A stretch of DNA of 6,415 bases, taken from positions 1 to 6,415 of the forward strand of contig CAZYPK010000226.1 in assembly GCA_964649195.1 (NCBI GenBank), in the 5' to 3' direction. Origin of the DNA: JTS-RE9 sp964649195. GTDB lineage: Bacteria; Planctomycetota; Phycisphaerae; Phycisphaerales; Phycisphaeraceae. Positions 1 through 4,672 of the stretch are shown here, piece after piece. Position 1 is the stretch's first letter. Every line of letters begins with the position of its first letter. The translations under genes and the position numbers were made by a program. The notes below the pieces were generated by a model that searched no databases, was not told where the DNA came from, and saw only the letters and a list, made by a program, of their open reading frames with translations.

Positions 1-22
1 CACCCCTTCAGGCTGTTTACGT

Positions 23-43
23 CCGCGACTCGTTGAGTCGCGG
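23..43. repeat. Perfect palindrome, 9-bp arms with 3-nt loop
   Basis: Arms CCGCGACTC (23-31) and GAGTCGCGG (35-43) are perfectly complementary around the loop GTT. A shorter imperfect hairpin follows at 52-72 (CCGATG with CATCGG). There is no T-run after the arms, so this is not a standard intrinsic terminator. It resembles in design the palindromes found at the 3' ends of genes further right, but its sequence differs. It could be the 3'-end repeat of a gene lying left of the window. Confidence 0.6.
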
Positions 44-79
44 CTCTTATCCCGATGCTCAGGCATCATCGGCCATGCG

Positions 80-120
80 AAAAAAAACAAAAAAACGCCC
101 CGCGGATGCGGGGCGTTTTT
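80..120 (-). terminator. Strong intrinsic terminator downstream of tRNA-Glu
   Basis: The stem is CGCCCCGC (96-103) with GCGGGGCG (108-115) around the loop GGAT, eight G:C pairs, extendable by A:T pairs from 91-95 and 116-120. Read on the minus strand, the stem is followed by seven T, one G and eight T (95 down to 80), an excellent U-tract for the tRNA transcript. On the plus strand it is followed by five T, so it can work in both directions and may also close a gene left of the window. Confidence 0.88.
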
Positions 121-153
121 CGTGGTTTGCAGACGACCGTTTGACCGGTCGAA

Positions 154-226
154 CGACCCTAACGGGATTTGAACCCGTGTTACTGCCGTGAAAGGGCAGT
201 GTCCTAGGCCGCTAGACGATAGGGTC
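154..226 (-). tRNA. tRNA-Glu (anticodon UUC)
   Basis: The minus strand folds into a standard cloverleaf. The seven-pair acceptor stem is GACCCTA with TAGGGTC, followed by discriminator G at 154. The D arm begins GTCTAG and ends GGAC. The anticodon stem CTGCC/GGCAG encloses the loop CTTTCAC, giving anticodon TTC. The variable loop is TAAC, and the T stem ACGGG/CCCGT encloses TTCAAAT. The 3' CCA is not encoded and must be added after transcription. The tRNA decodes GAA/GAG and also supplies glutamyl-tRNA for tetrapyrrole synthesis where that C5 route exists. It has its own promoter and terminator, so it is probably a separate unit rather than a tail of the gdhA transcript. Confidence 0.97.
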
Positions 227-271
227 GGCAAAAGAGAACTCAGAGGCCTGAGATCAGCGGCGGACGCGAGG

Positions 272-299
272 ATTGTAGCCATCTGATCGCCGATGGCAA
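272..299 (-). promoter_or_regulatory. Sigma70-type promoter for tRNA-Glu
   Basis: On the minus strand a -35 box TTGCCA (299-294, five of six matches to TTGACA) is followed after 16 bp by a -10 box TACAAT (277-272, five of six to TATAAT). Transcription would start near 265, leaving about 39 nt of 5' leader before the tRNA. That leader contains a small hairpin (CTCAG/CTGAG, 239-252). The spacing and match are good for a stable-RNA promoter. Confidence 0.7.
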
Positions 300-303
300 A
301 TCG

Positions 304-326
304 AAAAAAAGCCCGCATCAGGGCGG
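304..326 (-). terminator. Weak intrinsic terminator, probable end of the gdhA transcript
   Basis: On the minus strand GCCC (324-321) pairs with GGGC (314-311) around a 6-nt loop, followed at once by seven T (310-304). The stem is only four pairs. An alternative CCGC/GCGG pairing shifts it by two bases. It lies about 250 bp after the gdhA stop and just ahead of the tRNA promoter, which is where a gdhA terminator would be expected. Confidence 0.42.
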
Positions 327-523
327 TAGTGACTCAGTTTGAATCTGGGTGGCTGGGGCTGAGTCCGCGAAGCCCCGGCCCGATGAAACAGCAAGGCACC
401 GGGGGCGCCGGGGGCGCCGGGGCGTCGAAGACTCCGCCCTCACCCGGACCCCCGGAAATAAGTTCTTAGGTTCCGGGCGGGGCTTAATAACCAATCGCCT
501 TTGCTGTTTCCTGTCTCTTGTTC
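327..523. other. Gene-free G+C-rich spacer with several strong hairpins
   Basis: No credible gene is visible between the tRNA unit and the 3' repeat of gdhA. GGCTGGGGCT (351-360) pairs with AGCCCCGGCC (371-380) over ten positions, one of them a G-T wobble, around a 10-nt loop. A 9-bp unit CCGGGGGCG is repeated at 399-407 and 408-416, with a one-base-shorter third copy at 417-424. CCCGGAA (451-457) pairs with TTCCGGG (471-477), with a nested TAAG/CTTA inside. On the minus strand this would be the long 3' untranslated region of gdhA. A small structured RNA is possible but not shown. Confidence 0.4.
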
Positions 524-566
524 CTGTTCCGCAGACGCGCAGCGAGGACGCTGCGGCTGTGAACAG
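524..566 (-). repeat. Palindromic 3'-end repeat after gdhA
   Basis: The 18-bp palindrome CGCAGCGAGGACGCTGCG lies at 538-555. Its 7-bp arms CGCAGCG and CGCTGCG enclose AGGA on the plus strand, or TCCT in the sense of gdhA. An outer inverted repeat CTGTTC (524-529) / GAACAG (561-566) brackets it. It begins about 8 nt after the gdhA stop codon. The same 18-mer recurs after the glycogen synthase gene and, with one mismatch, after mcsB. It has no T-run. It probably acts as a 3'-end RNA structure or is a REP-like dispersed element. Confidence 0.75.
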
Positions 567-573
567 CGAGGCG

Positions 574-1875
574 TCACGGGAATATGCCGCGCAGGACATA
601 GACGCGGCCGATGTATTCCAGCGCGGCGCAGTACGACGCGGTGCGCATGCCGCATTCATATTTGTGGGCGCAGAGCTTGGTGCGTCTGGCCGCGAAGACC
701 ATGTGTTTCTTGAGCAGTTCATCGACGACCTCCGAGTCCCACGTTTCGGCCTGGCGGTTCTGTTTCCACTCGAAGTAGGAGACGGTGACGCCGCCTGCGT
801 TGCAGAGGATCGCGGGGAGGATTTCGATGCCGCGTTCGATCAGGGCGCGTTCGCCGGCGGGGGTCACGGGGGCGTTGGCGGCTTCGACGAGCACCTTGCA
901 ATCGATGATCTTGGCGGTGTGCTGGTCGATCATCTGTTCGAGCGCGGCGGGGATGTAGAGATCGACCTTCGTGGTGTGAAACTGCTGTGCGGTGACCGCT
1001 TCGGCGCCGGCGAATCCTGCGACGCCTCCGGTTTTTTCGACATGGGTGTTGAGCGCTTCCGCGTCGATGCCTCCGTCGTTGCGGATGGCGCCGGTGTGAT
1101 CGAGCACGGCCTTGAGTCTGGCCCCTCTTTGGGCGAGCAGCCGGGCGGTCCACGAGCCGACGTTGCCGTAGCCGATGAGGGAGAAGGTCGCGGTTTCGAG
1201 CGGGATGCCCAGTTCGGGAACGATTTCCTCGAGGACATAGACGACGCCCTGTCCGGTCGCCTTGTTGCGGCCATGCGAACCGCCGAACTCCATCGGCTTG
1301 CCGGTGACGACGCCCAGCCCGCGCGTGCGGCCATGCGGGTCGGAGAGGTTCATGTAGGTGTCGGCCATCCACGCCATGTGCTGGGCGGTGGTGCCGACAT
1401 CGGGCGCGGGGATGTCGTAATCGGGTCCGATGTTGTTGCCCAGTGCGGTGGTGAAGCGTCGGGTCATGCGCATCATCTCGCCGGGGCTGTGGGCGCGGGG
1501 ATCGATGCGCACCGCGCCCTTGGCTCCGCCGTAGGGAAGACGGACCAGGGCGCACTTCATGGTCATGATCGCGGCCAGCGCCTTGACGTGATCGAGGCCG
1601 ACATCGTGGTGATAGCGGATGCCGCCCTTGAACGGCCCCAGCACGTTGTTGTGCTGCACGCGGTAGCCTTTGAACAGGCGGTAGGAGCCGTCATCCATCA
1701 TGACCGGGAAGTGGACCATGATCTCGTTCTTGGGCTGCGCCAGCACGAGATGCAACTGTTCGGGCAACTGCGACGTCTCGGCGGCGTGCAGAATGGAACC
1801 GATGGTCTGAAAATAAATGTTGTCCGGCTGATAAGCCAGTTCCAACTGCTTGAACACGTCGTCGATGCGGGCCAT
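574..1875 (-). CDS. gdhA: Glu/Leu/Phe/Val dehydrogenase family, likely glutamate dehydrogenase
   Basis: This 433-residue cytosolic enzyme would interconvert glutamate with 2-oxoglutarate and ammonium using a nicotinamide cofactor. Visible family features are the substrate-binding segment KGGIRYH (83-89), the catalytic-lysine motif PYGGAKG (114-120, K119), the APDVGT motif with the expected catalytic Asp (D159), and a Rossmann fingerprint GYGNVG (235-240). An acidic residue follows the second Rossmann strand (D259), which suggests NAD rather than NADP (inference). The motif CNAGGVTVSYFEW (358-370) and the C-terminal ending LRGIFP are also typical, and the length is normal. The start at 1875 is chosen because TTGGAG lies 7 nt upstream and family homology begins there. 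A longer reading frame reaching 1947 is encoded by tandem repeats and is spurious. A leucine or phenylalanine dehydrogenase cannot be fully excluded. The gene is divergent from the glycogen synthase. Confidence 0.94.
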   Translation of the reverse strand: MARIDDVFKQLELAYQPDNIYFQTIGSILHAAETSQLPEQLHLVLAQPKNEIMVHFPVMMDDGSYRLFKGYRVQHNNVLGPFKGGIRYHHDVGLDHVKALAAIMTMKCALVRLPYGGAKGAVRIDPRAHSPGEMMRMTRRFTTALGNNIGPDYDIPAPDVGTTAQHMAWMADTYMNLSDPHGRTRGLGVVTGKPMEFGGSHGRNKATGQGVVYVLEEIVPELGIPLETATFSLIGYGNVGSWTARLLAQRGARLKAVLDHTGAIRNDGGIDAEALNTHVEKTGGVAGFAGAEAVTAQQFHTTKVDLYIPAALEQMIDQHTAKIIDCKVLVEAANAPVTPAGERALIERGIEILPAILCNAGGVTVSYFEWKQNRQAETWDSEVVDELLKKHMVFAARRTKLCAHKYECGMRTASYCAALEYIGRVYVLRGIFP

Positions 1876-1890
1876 GAAAGGACTCCAAGA

Positions 1891-2100
1891 AGGCACGAAG
1901 GGGGCAAGTTCCGGGTTCCGAGTTTCGAGTTCCGAGTTGAAAGGCAAGGGGAAGGCACGGAGGCACGAAGGGGAGGCAAGTTCCGAGTTCCGAGTTCCGA
2001 GTTGAAAGGCAAGGGGAAGGCACGGAGGCAGGAAGGGGAGGCAAGTTCCGGGTTCCGAGTTCCCAGTTCCGAGTTGAAAGGCAAGGGGAAGGCATGGAGG
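1891..2100 (-). repeat. Composite heptad repeat array A, upstream of gdhA
   Basis: Three tandem superunits lie in gdhA sense. Each is a pyrimidine-rich block (TGCCTTCCCCTTGCC then TTTCAAC) followed by four, three or four heptads of TCGGAAC type, then TTGCC. The landmark GTTGAAAGGCAAGGGG (plus strand) starts at 1936, 2001 and 2073, giving periods of 65 and 72 bp. These differ by exactly one heptad. Variant heptads include CCGGAAC, TCGAAAC and TGGGAAC. The array ends about 15 nt before the gdhA start codon, so it is in the leader or overlaps the promoter. A 45-bp stretch (1980-2024) is a perfect inverted copy of 2347-2391 in array B. Confidence 0.92.
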
Positions 2101-2106
2101 GTTGGG

Positions 2107-2146
2107 AAAATCTCAAATTTCAAATTTCAAATCTGAAATCTCAAAT
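2107..2146. repeat. A+T-rich heptad tract
   Basis: Consecutive 7-mers read AAAATCT, CAAATTT, CAAATTT, CAAATCT, GAAATCT and a final CAAAT, beginning at 2107. The tract is strikingly A+T-rich within a G+C-rich region. It lies on the distal side of array A from gdhA. It might be an easily melted segment, an UP-like element or a binding site for a nucleoid protein, but the sequence alone does not say which. Confidence 0.85.
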
Positions 2147-2282
2147 GGGGAAGGCGGAAGGCACGAAGGCGGTTGTGAGAAGGAACCTGTGTCAGTCGGC
2201 CATTATTCTCTCAATCGGCTGATTCATCCATCGTAACGGCGTGATGACCGATCGCGTTCCACCTCCGTGCCCTTAATGCCTT
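2147..2282. other. Central non-repetitive part of the divergent intergenic region
   Basis: This segment separates the two mirrored repeat blocks. Short relics of the repeat block are present at both ends (reverse complement of CTTCGTGCCTTCC at 2152-2168, and CTCCGTGCC near 2262-2271). The middle, about 2170-2260, looks unique and has no convincing reading frame. The gdhA promoter probably lies here or inside array A, because no space remains between array A and the gdhA start. I could not find a convincing -35/-10 pair; the best -10-like string on the minus strand is AATAAT at 2208-2203, without a good -35. Confidence 0.45.
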
Positions 2283-2331
2283 CAGCATTCAGCCTTCAGC
2301 ATTCAGCCTTCAGCATTCAGCATTCAGCCTT
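2283..2331. repeat. CAGCATT/CAGCCTT heptad tract
   Basis: Seven perfect consecutive heptads, in the order CAGCATT, CAGCCTT, CAGCATT, CAGCCTT, CAGCATT, CAGCATT, CAGCCTT, occupy 2283-2331. Position 5 of the unit alternates A or C, and nothing else varies. Relative to array B it occupies the place that the A+T-rich heptads hold relative to array A. It is non-coding; a frame through it merely translates the repeat. Confidence 0.92.
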
Positions 2332-2343
2332 CTCCTTTCCCCC

Positions 2344-2475
2344 CTTCGTGCCTTCCCCTTGCCTTTCAACTCGGAACTCGGAACTCGGAACCCGGAACTT
2401 GCCTTCCCTTCGTGCCTTCCCCTTGCCTTTCAACTCGGAACTCGGAACCCGGAACCCGGAACTTGCCTTCCCCTT
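2344..2475 (+). repeat. Composite heptad repeat array B, upstream of the glycogen synthase gene
   Basis: Two superunits lie in the sense of the downstream gene, with the same composition as array A. The block CTTCGTGCCTTCCCCTTGCC plus TTTCAAC is followed by four heptads (2371-2398: three TCGGAAC and one CCGGAAC), and in the second unit by four more (2435-2462: two TCGGAAC and two CCGGAAC). The period is 64 bp, measured on GCCTTTCAAC at 2361 and 2425. The array ends just before the predicted promoter of the gene. Orientation is inverted relative to array A on the DNA but identical relative to the gene. Confidence 0.92.
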
Positions 2476-2485
2476 CCTGTCTTCC

Positions 2486-2513
2486 TGCACATTTCTTCCT
2501 CTCCACGTACAAT
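2486..2513 (+). promoter_or_regulatory. Candidate promoter of the glycogen synthase gene
   Basis: TGCACA (2486-2491, four of six matches to the -35 consensus) is separated by 16 bp from TACAAT (2508-2513, five of six matches to the -10 consensus). Transcription would start near 2520, giving a leader of about 47 nt. The site begins some ten bases after array B, which would place the array just upstream of the -35 box. The -35 is weak, so the call rests mainly on the -10 box and position. Confidence 0.45.
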
Positions 2514-2566
2514 CGCCCAACAGGGTTCGGTTCCATAAGGAAATTTCCCGTGATCGGGGTGAATTG

Positions 2567-4498
2567 ATGGCCAAGTCCAAGGGTAAGCGAACGACGGCGA
2601 AGGAAGAACTGGCGGTGACGCCTCCGGCGGCGGTGGCGCCGGCGTTGCCGCCTGCCGCGCCGATCGTGCCGGAGCCGGCGGTGGAGTCGGAGGAGGATGT
2701 TCACGCCCGTAATCGCCGCGCCGAGCCGTTGCTGTTTGAGGTGGCGTGGGAGGTCTGCAATCAGGTCGGCGGCATCTACACCGTGCTGCGTTCCAAGGTG
2801 CCCAGCATGGTCGATCGATGGGGCAGCCGCTATTGCCTGGTCGGTCCTTACAACCATCAGACCGCATCGGTCGAGTTCGAGGAGGCTCCGCTCACCGGTG
2901 CCGTCGGGCAGGCGGTCAGGCAGCTTCGTGACATGGGCCTCACCGCCCACTACGGCCGCTGGCTGGTCACCGGCAGGCCCAATGTCGTGCTGCTCGATCA
3001 TCTGTCCATCTTCAATCGCCTGCACGAGATCAAGTACCACCTCTGGCAAAATCACGGCATCCCGATGCCCGCTCATGATGAGCTGATCAACAACGTCGCC
3101 GCCTTCGGTGAAATGGTGCGGCTGTTCCTTTGGGCCGTGTCGCAGAAGGAGTCGCCGCGCCGTCCGATCCTCGCTCACTTTCACGAATGGATGGCGGGCA
3201 CCGCGATCCCCTCGCTGCGCCGCGACCACTGGCCCGGCGGCACCATCTTCACCACCCATGCCACCATTCTGGGCCGCTATCTGGCCATGAATGATCCGGC
3301 TTTCTACGACCACCTGGCCTTCTTCGACCCCGACCGCGAAGCGCAGCGATTCAACGTCGAAGCCCAGCATCGCATCGAACGCGCCGCGGCCCACGGTTCG
3401 CACGTCTTCACCACCGTCTCCGATGTCACCGCCCTGGAATGCCGCGGCCTGCTCGGAAGACAGCCCGATCTGCTCCTGCCCAACGGCCTGAACATCCGCC
3501 GGTTCGAGCGACTGCACGAGATGCAGAATCTCCACCGCGTCTATAAGGAGAAGGTACACGAGTTCACGATGGGGCACTTCTTCCCCAGCTATTCCTTCGA
3601 CCTCGACCGCACGCTCTACTTCTTCACCAGCGGCAGATACGAGTACCGCAACAAGGGCCTCGACCTGACCATCGAAGCGCTGGCGCGGCTGAATTACCGC
3701 ATGAAAGTCGCGGGCGTGAAGCTGACCGTGGTGGCGTTCATCATCACCAAGAGGCCGTTCAAGTCGATCAACGTCCACGCCCTGCACACCCGCGCCATGC
3801 TCGATGAGTTCAAGGAAGTGAGCGACCAGATCAAGACGCAGGTGGGCGACAAGCTCTTCCGCGCCGGCACCGAAGGACGCATCCCCGATCTGAACACCTT
3901 CGTCGATGACTACTGGCGGCTGCGGCTGCGGCGGACGATTCACGCATGGAAAAGCAACATGCCCCCCGGAATCGTCACGCACGATCTCGTCGATGACCGC
4001 AACGATGAAGTGCTCAACCAGCTTCGCCAGTCGCGCCTGTGGAACAAGCAGGAGGACCCGGTGAAGGTGATCTATCACCCGGACTTCGTGAACTCCACCA
4101 ACCCGCTCTGGGGCATGGAATACGATCAGTTCGTGCGCGGCTGCCACCTGGGCGTCTTCCCCAGCTACTACGAACCGTGGGGCTACACGCCGCTGGAGTC
4201 GATCGCTTCGGGTGTGCCCGCGGTGACGAGCGATCTGTCAGGCTTCGGCTCGTATCTGCTGCAACTGCTGCCCGAACACGATCAGCGCGGCATCTACTGC
4301 ATCCACCGCCGGTATTCATCGTATGATCAGTCCGCCGATGAACTGGCCGATTTGATGTTCCGCTTCTGCCAGCTCAATCAGCGCGAACGCATCGCCCTGC
4401 GTAATGCCGTGGAAAGCTTCGCGGAACACTTCGACTGGCACAACCTGGGCCGCCGCTACAACGAGGCGCACGAACTGGCGCTGGATCGGCTGGGATGA
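2567..4498 (+). CDS. gys: Glycogen synthase, eukaryote-type GT3 family
   Basis: This 643-residue cytosolic glycosyltransferase would add glucose from UDP-glucose to growing alpha-1,4-glucan. It matches the GT3 (animal/fungal GYS) family, not bacterial GlgA (GT5). Motifs are VGGIYTVL (67-74), IFTTHAT (227-233), HVFTTVS (279-285), PNGLN (305-309), SGRYEYRNKG (355-364), FVRGCHLGVFPSYYEPWGY (522-540) and DLSGFG (556-561). E536 and E544 form the E-x7-E pair of GT-B retaining enzymes. Residues 1 to about 50 are an Ala/Pro-rich low-complexity extension, and homology starts at LLFEVAWEV. The C-terminal phosphorylated tail of animal enzymes is absent, and the glucose-6-phosphate arginine helix is partly kept (R606, R608, R612). 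The ATG at 2567 is chosen for GGGGTGA at 2556-2562; the frame upstream to 2267 only translates repeats. It converges on mcsB. Confidence 0.95.
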   Translation: MAKSKGKRTTAKEELAVTPPAAVAPALPPAAPIVPEPAVESEEDVHARNRRAEPLLFEVAWEVCNQVGGIYTVLRSKVPSMVDRWGSRYCLVGPYNHQTASVEFEEAPLTGAVGQAVRQLRDMGLTAHYGRWLVTGRPNVVLLDHLSIFNRLHEIKYHLWQNHGIPMPAHDELINNVAAFGEMVRLFLWAVSQKESPRRPILAHFHEWMAGTAIPSLRRDHWPGGTIFTTHATILGRYLAMNDPAFYDHLAFFDPDREAQRFNVEAQHRIERAAAHGSHVFTTVSDVTALECRGLLGRQPDLLLPNGLNIRRFERLHEMQNLHRVYKEKVHEFTMGHFFPSYSFDLDRTLYFFTSGRYEYRNKGLDLTIEALARLNYRMKVAGVKLTVVAFIITKRPFKSINVHALHTRAMLDEFKEVSDQIKTQVGDKLFRAGTEGRIPDLNTFVDDYWRLRLRRTIHAWKSNMPPGIVTHDLVDDRNDEVLNQLRQSRLWNKQEDPVKVIYHPDFVNSTNPLWGMEYDQFVRGCHLGVFPSYYEPWGYTPLESIASGVPAVTSDLSGFGSYLLQLLPEHDQRGIYCIHRRYSSYDQSADELADLMFRFCQLNQRERIALRNAVESFAEHFDWHNLGRRYNEAHELALDRLG

Positions 4499-4506
4499 GT
4501 GATAAC

Positions 4507-4616
4507 CGCAGCGTCCTCGCTGCGCGTCCTTCACAGCCGCAGCGTCCTCGCTGCGCGTCCTTCATAACCGCAGCGTCCTCGCTGCGCGTCCGCAGATGCG
4601 CAACGAGGACGCTGCG
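4507..4616. repeat. Tandem 3'-end palindromes between convergent genes
   Basis: Three copies of CGCAGCGTCCTCGCTGCG lie at 4507-4524, 4538-4555 and 4569-4586, exactly 31 bp apart, each followed by CGTCC and mostly TTCA. A fourth copy at 4599-4616 is inverted and has one mismatch. The three forward copies follow the glycogen synthase stop and are in its sense; the inverted copy is in the sense of mcsB. Each can fold into a 7-bp hairpin with a TCCT loop, and the opposed copies could also form a larger hairpin. No T-run follows, so if they end transcription they do so without a classical U-tract. Confidence 0.9.
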
Positions 4617-4664
4617 GCTATAAAAAGCAATGACGCTGCGGCTATAAAAAGCAATGACGCTGCG
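4617..4664 (-). repeat. Two 24-bp tandem repeats after mcsB
   Basis: The 24-bp unit at 4617-4640 is repeated perfectly at 4641-4664. It combines half of the palindromic repeat (GACGCTGCG) with GCTATAAAAAGCAAT. In the sense of mcsB each unit presents CTTTTTATA shortly after GCAGCG, so the two T-runs might help end the mcsA-mcsB transcript. The stem available before each T-run is very weak. The repeat begins about 8 nt after the mcsB stop. Confidence 0.8.
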
Positions 4665-4672
4665 GCTACGAA

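Noticed and set aside
349..2136. Long plus-strand open frame of 595 codons
   Set aside because: It lies antisense to gdhA, whose family motifs are unmistakable, and continues through the tandem repeats. Long antisense frames are expected opposite G+C-rich genes.
1891..2475. CRISPR array
   Set aside because: The repeated units are contiguous 7-mers and 64-72-bp superunits with no variable spacers of even length.
2366..4147. Long minus-strand open frame of 593 codons
   Set aside because: It is antisense to the glycogen synthase gene and has no recognisable domain. It begins or ends in repeat translation.
4499..4672. Classical intrinsic terminator for the glycogen synthase gene
   Set aside because: The palindromes fold well but no T-run follows any of them on the plus strand, so I list them as repeats of unknown role.
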